Assembly: GCA_018240585.1 (NCBI GenBank)
Contig: JAFEFM010000492.1
Location: 1-46,883, forward strand
Direction: 5' to 3'
Origin: Pseudomonadota bacterium
GTDB taxonomy: Bacteria > Pseudomonadota > Gammaproteobacteria > Burkholderiales > Rhodocyclaceae
Length of the DNA stretch: 46,883 nt
In this document: positions 10,878-19,853 of the stretch, one piece after another
Numbering within the stretch: position 1 is the stretch's first letter
Layout: each line of letters starts with the position of its first letter
Position numbers and translations under genes: made by a program
Notes under the pieces: generated by a model
The model's database searches: none
What the model saw: the letters and a program-made list of their open reading frames with translations, nothing else
Told to the model about the DNA's origin: nothing

Positions 10878-11327
10878 ATGGATCAGCGCTATCTGGACGA
10901 CCTCGTGCCCGGGCAGAAATTCGTCACGCCGGGAATCACGCTCACCGAGGCCGAGATCATCGATTTCGCCTTGCGCTACGACCCTCAGCCCTTCCACCTG
11001 GATGTATTGGCCGCTGCCCAGTCGCCATATGGCGGACTGATCGCCAGCGGTTTCCAGACATTTGCGCTGTGTTTCCGGCTGTTCATCCAGAGTGGCGTGC
11101 TGCAGAAGTCCAGCATCGGTTCTCCCGGCTGCGACGAACTGCGCTGGTATGCGCCGGTCCGCCCCGGCGACACGTTGCATTCCGAAGTCGAGGTGCTCGA
11201 CGTGCGGCCATCGAAATCCAAGCCGGACCGGGGCATTGCCCGGCTTCAGTATCGAGCGCTGAATCAGCGCGGCGAGGTGGTGGCGAGCTTCATCGGCAAC
11301 CACCTGCTGTGGCGCCAGCTCGCCTGA
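10878..11327 (+). CDS. MaoC family (hotdog-fold) acyl dehydratase
   Basis: A 149-residue single hotdog-domain protein of the MaoC / R-specific enoyl-CoA hydratase group, which hydrate or dehydrate acyl thioesters. The hydratase-type region FALRYDPQPFHLD (residues ~35-47) supplies the Asp and His expected for catalysis. The ATG at 10878 has GGAGGAG 9 bases upstream; longer frames reaching back to 10797 lack this. It lies between the tRNA terminator and an M61 peptidase gene 53 bases downstream on the same strand. R-specific hydratases can feed PHA synthesis from fatty acids, a possible but unproven link to the nearby phasin. Confidence 0.85.
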   Translation: MDQRYLDDLVPGQKFVTPGITLTEAEIIDFALRYDPQPFHLDVLAAAQSPYGGLIASGFQTFALCFRLFIQSGVLQKSSIGSPGCDELRWYAPVRPGDTLHSEVEVLDVRPSKSKPDRGIARLQYRALNQRGEVVASFIGNHLLWRQLA

Positions 11328-11380
11328 TCGCAGACATTGCCGCATCGAGCACTTCCTGCTGAATCCGGATCCTTCGCGCC

Positions 11381-13198
11381 ATGACCAACGTCCTGCCGCC
11401 GGTGCGCTATCGCATCCGCCCGCATCGCCCCGATGCCCATCTGTTCGAGGTTGATTGCCTCGTCTCCGATCCGGATCCTGCCGGGCAGGTTTTCCGCCTT
11501 CCTGCCTGGATTCCGGGCAGTTACATGATCCGCGAGTTCGCGCGCAACATCGTCAGCCTGCGCGCTTGTGCCGACGACGAGCCAGTCACGGTGGAGAAGC
11601 TGGACAAGCACAGTTGGCGTGCCGCGCCGGTACCGCGTGGCGCGGTACTCGCGCTGAGCTATGAGGTGTATGCGTGGGATCTCTCGGTGCGCGCAGCGCA
11701 TCTGGATTCGACGCATGGATTCTTCAACGGCACGAGCGTCTTCCTCGCGCCGGATGGAAGGCGGGATCGACCCTGCCTGGTCGACATCCAGCGCCCCGAT
11801 GGCAACGCATATCGCGACTGGCGTGTGGTCACGGCACTTCCTCGCGCGCGAGACGTGGTCGGCGCAGCCTGGGCCTACGGGTTCGGCGTGTATCGGGCGC
11901 AGGATTATGACGAACTGATCGACCATCCGGTGGAAATGGGCCGCTTCACCCTTGCTCATTTCGATGCCGGTGGCGTGCGCCACGACATCGCGTTGACGGG
12001 GCGCCACGACTGCGACACGGAGCGCCTTGCCGCCGACCTCCAACGCGTCTGCAAGTGGCAGATCGAGCTGTTCGGCGCACCGCCGCCGATGGATTACTAC
12101 GCTTTCCTGACGATGGTGGTGGGCGACGGCTACGGCGGGCTGGAGCATCGGGCATCGACCGCGCTGATCGCCAGTCGCAATGATCTGCCCTGGAAGGGCA
12201 TGCAGGGCCTGCCTGACGGCTACAAGACCTTCCTTGGCCTTTGCAGTCACGAATACTTCCACACCTGGAACGTCAAGCGCATCAAGCCGGCGGCGTTTGC
12301 GCCCTACGACCTGGCAAACGAGAATTACACCCGGTTGCTGTGGGCATTCGAAGGCTTCACGTCCTATTACGACGATCTCGCGCTCGTGCGCTCGGGCGTC
12401 ATCGCCCTCGAGGATTATCTCGGTCTGCTCGGCAAGACGATCTCCAACGTGCTTCGCAGCCCCGGCCGGATGAAGCAGAGCGTTGCCGATTCGTCGTTCG
12501 ACGCCTGGATCAAGTATTACCGCCAGGACGAGAATTCGCCCAATGCCATCGTGAGCTACTACGCCAAGGGCGCCCTCATCGCACTGGCACTGGATCTCGA
12601 ATTGCGCGCGGCCACGGATGGCGGGGCGGCGCTGGACGATGTGATGCGCCTGCTGTGGCAGCGGCACGGCCGGACCGGCGCTGGAGTGCCAGAGGACGGA
12701 ATCTTCCAGGCCGTGTCCGACGTTGGGGGCGCGCGTGGCAGCGCGGCACTCGGCAAGCGGTTGTCACGCTGGCTGAAGAGGGCGGTGGAAGGTACGGACG
12801 ACCTGCCGCTGCCCCGGCTGCTGAAATCCTTCGGCGTCGACTATTGCGCCGAGGCGGCCGGCAAAGGGCCGACGCTGGGTATCAAGCTCGCTGCCGGTGG
12901 GGGCGAAGCGCGGATCGCCAACGTTTTCGAAGGCGGGCCGGCGCAGGCAGCCGGATTGTCCGCAGGTGACGTGCTGGTTGCGCTGGATGGCTTGCGGGTG
13001 TCGGCGTCCGGCCTGGAGGCAAGCCTGTGCCGTTGTGTGGCTGGCGATGTCGTCGAGATCCACGCGTTCCGGCGCGACGAACTGATGCAGTTCAGCGTCG
13101 TGCTCGCCGCCCAGCCCGCGGATACCATCACCTTGAAGCTCCGGCCACGTCCGGGCGCGAAAGCGGCAAGCTTGCGCCACGGCTGGCTTGGTGGATGA
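11381..13198 (+). CDS. M61 family metallopeptidase with PDZ domain
   Basis: A 605-residue glycyl-aminopeptidase-like protein of family M61. The zinc motif HEYFH lies at about residues 290-294 within SHEYFHTWNVKRIKP, and the third ligand region WAFEGFTSYYDD about 30 residues later. A beta-rich N-terminal domain precedes it. A PDZ domain near the C-terminus (ANVFEGGPAQAAGLSAGD, ~residues 507-525) probably binds substrate or partner C-termini. No signal peptide is seen, so it is likely cytoplasmic. The stop codon abuts the stop of the convergent MATE gene with no spacer. Confidence 0.9.
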   Translation: MTNVLPPVRYRIRPHRPDAHLFEVDCLVSDPDPAGQVFRLPAWIPGSYMIREFARNIVSLRACADDEPVTVEKLDKHSWRAAPVPRGAVLALSYEVYAWDLSVRAAHLDSTHGFFNGTSVFLAPDGRRDRPCLVDIQRPDGNAYRDWRVVTALPRARDVVGAAWAYGFGVYRAQDYDELIDHPVEMGRFTLAHFDAGGVRHDIALTGRHDCDTERLAADLQRVCKWQIELFGAPPPMDYYAFLTMVVGDGYGGLEHRASTALIASRNDLPWKGMQGLPDGYKTFLGLCSHEYFHTWNVKRIKPAAFAPYDLANENYTRLLWAFEGFTSYYDDLALVRSGVIALEDYLGLLGKTISNVLRSPGRMKQSVADSSFDAWIKYYRQDENSPNAIVSYYAKGALIALALDLELRAATDGGAALDDVMRLLWQRHGRTGAGVPEDGIFQAVSDVGGARGSAALGKRLSRWLKRAVEGTDDLPLPRLLKSFGVDYCAEAAGKGPTLGIKLAAGGGEARIANVFEGGPAQAAGLSAGDVLVALDGLRVSASGLEASLCRCVAGDVVEIHAFRRDELMQFSVVLAAQPADTITLKLRPRPGAKAASLRHGWLGG

Positions 13199-14596
13199 TC
13201 AGCCAGGGCGGCGCCTGACGGCGTTGCGACGCATCACGACCACCAGCAGGCTGCCGAACAGCACCGTGGCGACCATCGTCGCCAGCACGCAGCCTTCCCA
13301 GAAACCGGAGACCGAGGGCGCAGCGACACGCCACGGCGCGTGAAAGCTGAGCCAGTAACCGCCGCTCAGGCCGATACCCCAGAAACACAGGGTATGCAGC
13401 ACCATCGGTAGCAGTGTCACCTTGTAGCCTCGCAAGGCGTGGGCCGCCACGGTCTGCAGGCCGTCGAAACCCTGGTAGAGGCAGAGGTAGAACACCAGCC
13501 CGATGGCGACAGCGCGTACCGCGGGATCCGTGGTGGAATAGGTGACGACGGGCTCGCGGACCAGCCAGAGCACGACCCCGATCAGCAGCGCGAACCCCCC
13601 CGCGAGCGCAAGCCCGATGCGCGCGGTCGCACGTGCGCGCAGCCAGTCGTGGGCGCCAGCCGCCTGGCCGACGAGCACCAGCGTGGAGATCGACAAGGCC
13701 AGCGGCACCATGTAGATCAGCCCGGTCAGGTTGGCGATGACGCGGTGGCCAGCGACGGTTTCGGCGCCAAGGCGGGCGACGAAGATCGCGATCAGCGTGA
13801 AGGAGGTGATGTCGATGAAGGTCGACAGACCCATGGGCACGCCGAGGCGAAGCAGGCCGGCAAGCGCACGCGGGCGGGGCGCCTGCCACTTGGCGAAGAT
13901 GCGGTATCTCCGGTACGCCGGATTGCGCAGCAGGTAGACCAGCCCGCAGCCCACCGCCAGCCAGCTCACGATGGCGGTCGATACCCCGCAGCCGGTCCCG
14001 CCAAGCTCGGGCAAGCCGAGGGCACCGTTCGTCAGCGACCATGCGAGCGGCACATGGGCGGACGTGACGATCGCGCTGATGGCCATCAGGGCCCTGGGGC
14101 GGCCCACCGCATTGTTGAAGGCGTAGAAGGTGCGATACAGGAGCACGGCCGGAAGGCCGTAGGCCGTCGCCTGCAGGTAGGCGCCTGCCTTGACCGCAAC
14201 GTCTGCCGGGACGCTCGCGAGTTGCAGCAGGGTCTGAGGGAACGCCAGCGCCAGTGTGCCCGGCAGGGCGAGCATCAGGGCGAGCCAGAGCCCCTGCTGC
14301 AGCGCCGGGCCGATTTCCTCCGTCCGGCCGGCGCCATAGTGGTGGGCGACGGTGGGCGCCACAGCCTGCAAGGTGCCGGTCAGCAGCATGACGACGGACA
14401 CATAGAAGCTGCTGCCGATGGCGATGCCCGCCAGATCAGCCGTGCCATAGCGTCCGGCGATGATGGTGTCGGCGATCATCATGACTATCGACAGGACCTG
14501 TGCGATCAGCACGGGCCAGGCGTGATGCAGCAGTTGGCGCGCGATCCCGGCGGGCGTGACGGGAGTGGCCGGAGTTTCCGCGACGGCTGCGCTCAA
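13199..14596 (-). CDS. MATE family efflux transporter
   Basis: A 465-residue multidrug and toxin extrusion protein of NorM-type length with about 12 predicted membrane helices in two repeats (first repeat LLHHAWPVLIAQVLSIVMM). Such proteins export cationic drugs by Na+ or H+ antiport. No ATG suits the family N-terminus; a TTG at 14596-14594 overlaps the stop of the upstream gene (TTGA overlap), giving MSAAVAETPATP. This implies translational coupling to the four-helix protein gene. An open frame to 15013 is an artefact of frame extension. The gene ends directly against the M61 peptidase stop. Confidence 0.88.
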   Translation of the reverse strand: MSAAVAETPATPVTPAGIARQLLHHAWPVLIAQVLSIVMMIADTIIAGRYGTADLAGIAIGSSFYVSVVMLLTGTLQAVAPTVAHHYGAGRTEEIGPALQQGLWLALMLALPGTLALAFPQTLLQLASVPADVAVKAGAYLQATAYGLPAVLLYRTFYAFNNAVGRPRALMAISAIVTSAHVPLAWSLTNGALGLPELGGTGCGVSTAIVSWLAVGCGLVYLLRNPAYRRYRIFAKWQAPRPRALAGLLRLGVPMGLSTFIDITSFTLIAIFVARLGAETVAGHRVIANLTGLIYMVPLALSISTLVLVGQAAGAHDWLRARATARIGLALAGGFALLIGVVLWLVREPVVTYSTTDPAVRAVAIGLVFYLCLYQGFDGLQTVAAHALRGYKVTLLPMVLHTLCFWGIGLSGGYWLSFHAPWRVAAPSVSGFWEGCVLATMVATVLFGSLLVVVMRRNAVRRRPG

Positions 14597-15156
14597 TTGG
14601 TTGCAGGCTCGCGCAGCAGCTTGCCGCGCCAGTAGCGCCACGCGAGGAAGGCGAACAGGGAACCCATGATCAGCCAGAAGCCGAGCCCCTGCCAGAAGGC
14701 GATCGGATCGGTGGCGAGGAAATAGTCGCGAGGAGGACGCACGAAATGAACGCGGCCCTCGATCAGGGCGCGCGCTGCCAGGCCGATGGTGATGAGGGTG
14801 GGCGCGAACCAGACGAGCAGGCCCGCGCCGGTGATCACGCGGTCGAGCAGGGGAGTGGGACGACTGCGCGGCAGATAGACGCTTTCGACGCCATACCAGA
14901 CGGAGAGGATGAACCCGACGAGTGCTGCGAGGGGCGCAAGGGCAAGCGCGGCGCCGAGCAGGGTCGAGGCCAGCATGAAGGGGGCGCCTTCGAGCGGCTC
15001 GACATGGGCCCACAGATCGGCGAGTGAAGCGAAGAGTCCGTAGCTGGCGGGGACGGCGATCAGGAACAGCAGCAGGGCGCCGGCTCCGCGGCGGCGGGTC
15101 TGGTCGCCGTGTGCGGTGGCGGGAGGCTCGATACGGGAGGACGGGATTTGTGGCAT
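14593..15156 (-). CDS. Predicted inner-membrane protein with four helices
   Basis: I do not recognise this 187-residue protein. It has a short hydrophilic N-terminus (residues 1-22), then four hydrophobic segments at roughly 23-45, 57-82, 96-116 and 150-170, and a basic end (WRYWRGKLLREPATN). There are no cysteines or obvious catalytic motifs. The ATG at 15156 lacks a strong ribosome site. It starts 64 bases after imuB on the same strand with no clear terminator between, and overlaps the MATE start by four bases. Context suggests it acts with the exporter and may be carried on the lexA-imuAB transcript. Confidence 0.7.
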   Translation of the reverse strand: MPQIPSSRIEPPATAHGDQTRRRGAGALLLFLIAVPASYGLFASLADLWAHVEPLEGAPFMLASTLLGAALALAPLAALVGFILSVWYGVESVYLPRSRPTPLLDRVITGAGLLVWFAPTLITIGLAARALIEGRVHFVRPPRDYFLATDPIAFWQGLGFWLIMGSLFAFLAWRYWRGKLLREPATN

Positions 15157-15220
15157 GGGCAAGGCCCGGGAAGGCGAACGGTTTCGATCGTGAAGTGTAC
15201 TACGGTGGCGACGGCAAGCC

Positions 15221-16681
15221 TCAGCCGAAATAGCCGTGCACATACCACGCGCCGGGCCGGTCGAGATCCTCAAAGATCCACCACAGGGCGTCATCCGGCC
15301 CGCGGGCGAGATAGTAGTCGCGCCGGATGTCGATTTGGTCCCACCAGCCGCCTTCGATGCGCTCCGGTCCCTCGAGCAGGGTGGCGCTGCCGGGGGCGAG
15401 CGGACGTGGTTCGGGGAGGAGCCACAAGGGGCGCTTCGGCGGCGCCTGCTTCGTTGCGGCCGTTGCGGGGCACCTGGGAAAGTGAGAAGGCAATGGCGAC
15501 GGCGATGTCGCCGTCTTTCCGGTCCAGGCGACTTCCGGGCGATGGTCGGCTCGGGTGTCGAGCAGATGGATGGCGTCGGCCCCCAAGCGGGCACGCAGGC
15601 GATCCAGCAGCAGCATGGCGTTGTCCCGCGCCTGTCCGGGACGGCCGAAAAGATCGTCCGCCTGTGGCGTGAACGCTTGCGGCGCATCGGCGAGCAGACG
15701 CAGTTCCTCGACCGGTGCGAGCAGCTTCAGGCGAGCCAGATGCTCGCGGGCAAGCAGGGCAAGGCGGCTGTCGTCGCGGCAGGGAGCGCCGCTGACGATG
15801 GGTACGCGGGTTGCTGGGTGCCGCTCATGGATCAGCTCGAGCACACACTGATCCACTGCGGCATGGCGACTTGCAAGCCACGCCGCGAGGCCGGCGAACA
15901 GTCGCCTGGCAGCGAAGGCGAGCGCTTCGGTTTCGCTCACCGGCGCAGGCAGTGCCAGGCGATGGGCGTACTGGACAGGCGGCTGGAACCAGGGTTGTGG
16001 GTCGGGGATGTCACCGCGGGCGCGCGCCAGGGCGTCGGTGACGGCGGTGGCCTGCCGGCGTGCAAGGGCCGCGCGGGGTAGCAGGGCGGTCTCGCCGAGC
16101 GTGCGCAGGCCGACGCCGGCGAGCAGTTCGAGGGTCGCAGGGGTCACGCTGGTGCCGTCAGCAAGCACGGTGAGCGGGAGCGAATCGAGACTGCCCCGCC
16201 AGTCCCGGAGGGAAGCGTCGCTCAGCGCCAGGCGGGTACGCGCAAACCAGCGTGCAGCGAGTGGTGTCGGCGCCGTCGCGAGGCTGGCCTGTAGCCCCAG
16301 TCGTGCAAGGCCTTGATGGACTGCGTCAGCGATGGCAAGGGCGCCGCCAAAGAGCTTCAGGCTCGACTCGATCTCCAGCAGCACCGCATCCGGCGGGACG
16401 AGGCTGATACGCGGACTGTAGGCGCCCGCCCAGCAAGCCACTTCGGCCAGGGTCTCGGCCTCCAGTGCCGGTGTGCGTGCCCGCAACTGCAGTGCCGGTG
16501 CGACGGCCTGGGCCGTGGCGACACCCTGGCCAGGCTCGACGCCCAGGGCACGAGCCTGGGGGCTCGCCGCGATCACGCGCGGGCGCGGATGGCCGGCAAC
16601 GACCGCGAGCGGAGCATCGATTCCACTGCGGGCATAGACCTGCAGGGGCAGGTCGGGCAGCAGCAAGGCGAGCCACAACAT
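15221..16681 (-). CDS. imuB: ImuB, Y-family polymerase-like SOS mutagenesis protein
   Basis: A 486-residue ImuB (DinP/Y-family homologue). In the ImuA-ImuB-DnaE2 mutasome, ImuB is the non-catalytic hub that binds the beta clamp and recruits the error-prone polymerase DnaE2. The N-terminus MLWLALLLPDLPLQVYA and C-terminus WYVHGYFG fit the family. The SxDE catalytic signature of active Y-family enzymes is absent (the region reads PPDAVLLEIESS), consistent with loss of polymerase activity. A clamp-binding-like QADDLF occurs near residue 340. It follows imuA by three bases. Confidence 0.9.
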   Translation of the reverse strand: MLWLALLLPDLPLQVYARSGIDAPLAVVAGHPRPRVIAASPQARALGVEPGQGVATAQAVAPALQLRARTPALEAETLAEVACWAGAYSPRISLVPPDAVLLEIESSLKLFGGALAIADAVHQGLARLGLQASLATAPTPLAARWFARTRLALSDASLRDWRGSLDSLPLTVLADGTSVTPATLELLAGVGLRTLGETALLPRAALARRQATAVTDALARARGDIPDPQPWFQPPVQYAHRLALPAPVSETEALAFAARRLFAGLAAWLASRHAAVDQCVLELIHERHPATRVPIVSGAPCRDDSRLALLAREHLARLKLLAPVEELRLLADAPQAFTPQADDLFGRPGQARDNAMLLLDRLRARLGADAIHLLDTRADHRPEVAWTGKTATSPSPLPSHFPRCPATAATKQAPPKRPLWLLPEPRPLAPGSATLLEGPERIEGGWWDQIDIRRDYYLARGPDDALWWIFEDLDRPGAWYVHGYFG

Positions 16682-16684
16682 GGC

Positions 16685-17422
16685 TCAACTCACGAGCTGC
16701 AACAGCGTGGGTCTTGGGACAGGGGGCTCGCGGATCGCGTCGCAACCGGTCAGGCTGCTGTCATCGGCCTGCATGCGGCGCACTGGCAGGTGCAGGGAAC
16801 GGGATGCGGGCGGTCCCCGCCGCTTCAGGATGCTGACCTGCAGCGTCTCGCCCGCGCCGGCCAGGATCAGTCGCAGCGGTGCCGGCGAGGCCTGGCGTGC
16901 GGCTGCGCGCGGACGGAACAGGAACAGGGGCGTGGCGGCTTCCTCGGCTGCGAGCTGAAGTCGGCGCAGGCCGGCGGTGTCGATGCGTTGCAGCCAGGCG
17001 AGGACGACAGAACAACCACCCGAGGCCAGCGCCTGGCGGGCTGTCCACAACGCCTGGGCGGTGTCGGGCCGGATCAGCAGCAGGCGGGAAAGGGGCACTC
17101 CCGCCGCCGCCAGAGCCGGCGCATAAGGCAGGAAGGGCGGAGACACCCAGGCGAGCCAGCGATCGAACGGAGGGCGATTCAGTACCGGCAGCAGCAGCGA
17201 CAGCTCGCCCACGCCGGGATGGTCGACCAGCAGTTCGATCAGCGCGCCGGCCGGCCAGCCGCCGCCGGGCAGTTCGGCGTCCAGGGCATCGAAACCGCTG
17301 GAAAGGACAGGCCCGTTGCCATGAGCCAGCCGGCTGGCCTGCCACACCGAGCCGCCAGGCAAGGTCGCGAGCGCGCTGCGCAGTTCGGCTGCAGAGCTAA
17401 GGACGGTGGCTGCGGCGCTCAT
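16685..17422 (-). CDS. imuA: ImuA, RecA/SulA-like SOS mutagenesis protein
   Basis: A 245-residue ImuA protein, distantly RecA-like, that works with ImuB and DnaE2 in damage-induced mutagenesis. The conserved region SSGFDALDAELPGGGWPAGA (residues ~41-60) is present; the nucleotide-binding loop is degenerate compared with RecA. The start at 17422 (MSAAATVLSS) has GGGGAGG upstream, better than the longer frame to 17455. It is 46 bases from lexA and 3 from imuB, so the three genes form one SOS operon under the LexA box at 18096. Confidence 0.9.
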   Translation of the reverse strand: MSAAATVLSSAAELRSALATLPGGSVWQASRLAHGNGPVLSSGFDALDAELPGGGWPAGALIELLVDHPGVGELSLLLPVLNRPPFDRWLAWVSPPFLPYAPALAAAGVPLSRLLLIRPDTAQALWTARQALASGGCSVVLAWLQRIDTAGLRRLQLAAEEAATPLFLFRPRAAARQASPAPLRLILAGAGETLQVSILKRRGPPASRSLHLPVRRMQADDSSLTGCDAIREPPVPRPTLLQLVS

Positions 17423-17468
17423 GGCGACCTCCCCGGCAATACGCCGCCGGGGCAAATCCTTGCCTGGT

Positions 17469-18077
17469 TCAGTGATCCTTGCGGATCAGGCCGACCATCA
17501 CCCCTTCGATCACCAGCGGCTCGCGACGGGTATCGACGACGATGGGCTGGAAGTCCGGGTTTGCCGGCAGCAACTCGACCAGCGGCCCCTTGCGCTGCAG
17601 GGTTTTCACGGTGACGTCGTCGTCGACGCGGGCGACCACGATCTGGCCGTTGCGCGCTTCGGCGCTGCGGTGAACGGCGATCAGATCGCCGTCGAGGATG
17701 CCGGCATCGCGCATGCTCAGGCCGCGTACCCGCAGCAGGTAGTCGGCGCGCGGCGAGAAGAGCGACGGATCGAGCTGGTAGCGTGCCTCGACATGCTCGG
17801 CGGCAAGAATCGGGCTGCCGGCAGCGACACGGCCGACCAGCGGCAGGCCGAGCGCCTCGGCGAGGCGAATGCCGCGCGCGCGGCCTTCCTCGAGCAGGAT
17901 CGCGCCCTTGGCGGCAAGCGCGCGCAGGTGGGTCTCGGCGGCATTGGGCGAACGGAAGCCGAAGGCCGAGCAGACTTCTGCGCGGGTCGGAGGACGGCCT
18001 TCGGCCTCGACGGTGTCGCGGATGAAGTCGAGGATCTCCTGCTGGCGTGTGGTGAGGCTGTCACTGCGGGGTGGCAT
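17469..18077 (-). CDS. lexA: LexA SOS repressor
   Basis: A 202-residue LexA, identical in length to E. coli. The N-terminal winged helix contains the recognition helix [12 protein letters not shown] (residues 43-54). Self-cleavage occurs at Ala86-Gly87 in VAAGSPI, with Ser121 and Lys158 as the protease dyad. The ATG at 18077 has TTGGAGA upstream; an extension to 18128 would run through the operator. It represses itself through the perfect CTGT-N8-ACAG site 19 bases upstream and controls the imuA-imuB genes behind it. Confidence 0.97.
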   Translation of the reverse strand: MPPRSDSLTTRQQEILDFIRDTVEAEGRPPTRAEVCSAFGFRSPNAAETHLRALAAKGAILLEEGRARGIRLAEALGLPLVGRVAAGSPILAAEHVEARYQLDPSLFSPRADYLLRVRGLSMRDAGILDGDLIAVHRSAEARNGQIVVARVDDDVTVKTLQRKGPLVELLPANPDFQPIVVDTRREPLVIEGVMVGLIRKDH

Positions 18078-18095
18078 GGCGGTCTCCAATGGATG

Positions 18096-18111
18096 CTGTA
18101 ATTTTAAACAG
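18096..18111 (-). promoter_or_regulatory. LexA box
   Basis: CTGT-N8-ACAG, a perfect match to the LexA consensus with an AT-rich core. It overlaps the -10 element of the lexA promoter, the standard arrangement for autorepression. Confidence 0.92.
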
Positions 18112-18128
18112 TCTTCAGCGTGGAGCAA
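18101..18128 (-). promoter_or_regulatory. lexA promoter
   Basis: On the minus strand, TTGCTC (18128-18123), a 16-base spacer and TAAAAT (18106-18101). The -10 lies inside the LexA box. Confidence 0.6.
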
Positions 18129-18162
18129 GCCCTGCCGGCAATTTTGGCGGTGCAGCGCCCTG

Positions 18163-19161
18163 TCAGGGCAGCAACACCGCAGCCCCCTGCAACTCGCCGT
18201 GGCGCAGGCGCTGGAGCGCGAGGTTGGCGTCGACGAGCGGAAAGCGGGTGACTTCGGTGCGCACCGGTACCTGCGGGGCCAGGGCGAGGAATTCGTCGCC
18301 GTCGCGCCGGGTCAGGTTGGCCACCGACACGATGCGGCGCTCGCCCCACAGGATGCGGTAGGGGAAAGCCGGGATGTCGCTCATGTGGATGCCGGCACAC
18401 ACCACCGTGCCGCCCTTGGCCATGGCGCGCAGCGCGGCAGGGACGAGTTCGCCGGCCGGGGCGAAGATCAGCGCGGCGTCGAGCGGCACTGGTGGCGTTT
18501 CCTCCGAGGTGCCGACCCAGCTCGCGCCGAGCTGGCGGGCGAAGGCCTGGCTTGCAGCGTCGCCGCGCCGGGTGAAGGCCAGCACTTCGCGCCGCTGCCA
18601 GACGGCCACCTGGGCGATGATGTGCGCCGCGGCACCGAAGCCGTAGATGCCCAGGCGGCGGGCGTTGCCCGCCATGACGAGGGCGCGGTAGCCGATGAGG
18701 CCGGCGCACAGCAGCGGCGCCGCTTCCGCCGCATCGACCGCATCGGGGAGCGGGAAGCAGTAGCGTGCATCGGCGACGGTGTATTCCGCATAGCCACCGT
18801 GGATCTGGTAGCCAGTAAAGAGGGCGTGGTCGCACAGGTTTTCGCGATGATCAGTGCAGAAGTCGCAGGTACCGCAGGTCCAGCCCAGCCAGGGCACGCC
18901 CATGCGCTGCCCGACGCGCACGCCCGCCACACCGCTGCCGGTGGCCACGACGCGACCGACGATCTCATGGCCGGGAATCATCGGCAGAGCCGGATCGGGC
19001 AGTTCGCCGTCGATCAGGTGCAGATCGGTACGGCACACGCCGCAAGCCTCCACCCGCAACAGGATCTGGCCCGCCGCGGGGTCTGGCACCGGCATTTCCG
19101 CCAGGCGCAAGGGCTGACCGGGGCGTTCGAACAGCATTGCGCGCATCGTCCTCGACGACAT
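18163..19161 (-). CDS. Zinc-dependent alcohol dehydrogenase family protein
   Basis: A 332-residue medium-chain dehydrogenase. Catalytic zinc residues Cys40 and His65-Glu66 (GHEIVGR) and the four-cysteine structural zinc site Cys96, Cys99, Cys102 and Cys110 are visible; Cys153 fits the third catalytic ligand. The cofactor-binding segment reads IYGFGAAAH. It most resembles the AdhA/ADH-propanol-preferring group, oxidising primary alcohols or reducing aldehydes; substrate cannot be told from sequence. AGGAGA precedes the ATG at 19161. It is on the same strand as lexA but upstream of the lexA promoter, so probably an independent unit. Confidence 0.87.
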   Translation of the reverse strand: MSSRTMRAMLFERPGQPLRLAEMPVPDPAAGQILLRVEACGVCRTDLHLIDGELPDPALPMIPGHEIVGRVVATGSGVAGVRVGQRMGVPWLGWTCGTCDFCTDHRENLCDHALFTGYQIHGGYAEYTVADARYCFPLPDAVDAAEAAPLLCAGLIGYRALVMAGNARRLGIYGFGAAAHIIAQVAVWQRREVLAFTRRGDAASQAFARQLGASWVGTSEETPPVPLDAALIFAPAGELVPAALRAMAKGGTVVCAGIHMSDIPAFPYRILWGERRIVSVANLTRRDGDEFLALAPQVPVRTEVTRFPLVDANLALQRLRHGELQGAAVLLP

Positions 19162-19341
19162 TCCGCGTCTCCTTGCTTGCGTTCATGATGCGCTGCGTCT
19201 TGAGCCGGCAGCGCATCTGGGCTATTGGTTCGCCTGTACCGCCCGTGGGGTCACGGGCGACGTCGATCCGGGAACAAACCGAATTCATCGATCGTCCCCG
19301 GTCCGCTGCCGGCTCCGGTAGAGTTCGACCGAGCACTCGGC

Positions 19342-19347
19342 TAGAAT
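19342..19347 (+). promoter_or_regulatory. -10 element upstream of bcp
   Basis: TAGAAT inside the 10-mer GCTAGAATCC (19340-19349), the same 10-mer as at the tig promoter. No good -35 is visible. A start near 19354 would leave a leader of under 20 bases before bcp. Confidence 0.45.
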
Positions 19348-19370
19348 CCGCCACACATCAGGGAGAGCCC

Positions 19371-19853
19371 ATGCTGCAAAGCGGAGACCTTGCACCCTCG
19401 TTTTCCTTGCCTGATGCGGACATGGAGATTTTCGATCTCGCTGCCGCGCGCGGCAAGCAGCACGTGGTTCTCTACTTTTACCCACGCGACAACACGCCCG
19501 GATGCACGCTTCAGGCCGCGGACTTCAGCGACCATGAAGATGAATTCGCCCGCCACGCATGCATGGTGGTCGGCGTCAGTCCCGACGACTGCCTCACGCA
19601 CGCGGAGTTCCGCGACAATCAGGGACTCTCGGTCCGTCTGCTGTCCGACGCCGACACCGAAGTGTGCCGGCTGTACGGGGTGTGGCAACAGAAGGAAGTC
19701 GATGGTGTGAAGAAGATGTGCGTGCGGCGATCGACCTTCATCATCGACAAGCAGGGGAAGATCCGCCATGCGTTGTACGACGTGACGCCCCGTGGACATG
19801 CAGCCGCGGTATTCGAACTGGTCAAGAAACTGGAATCACACAATGCAAGCTGA
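19371..19853 (+). CDS. bcp: Thioredoxin-dependent peroxiredoxin (Bcp/PrxQ)
   Basis: A 160-residue PrxQ-type thiol peroxidase that reduces H2O2 and organic hydroperoxides. The peroxidatic Cys45 lies in YPRDNTPGCTLQAADF. The resolving cysteine found five residues later in E. coli Bcp (Cys50) is Ala here, so this is a one-cysteine type or uses another of its cysteines (64, 74 and two near the active face). GGGAGA precedes the ATG at 19371. Its last 11 bases overlap the start of slyD, indicating cotranscription and coupling. Confidence 0.93.
   Translation: MLQSGDLAPSFSLPDADMEIFDLAAARGKQHVVLYFYPRDNTPGCTLQAADFSDHEDEFARHACMVVGVSPDDCLTHAEFRDNQGLSVRLLSDADTEVCRLYGVWQQKEVDGVKKMCVRRSTFIIDKQGKIRHALYDVTPRGHAAAVFELVKKLESHNAS

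Noticed and set aside
13439..14635. 398-codon open frame antisense to the MATE gene
   Set aside because: Hydrophilic Asp/Gly/Gln-rich translation typical of a shadow of a membrane protein; no family resemblance.
16313..17614. 433-codon open frame antisense to imuA and imuB
   Set aside because: Low-complexity Gln/Arg/Gly translation with no start signal; explained by the opposite genes.
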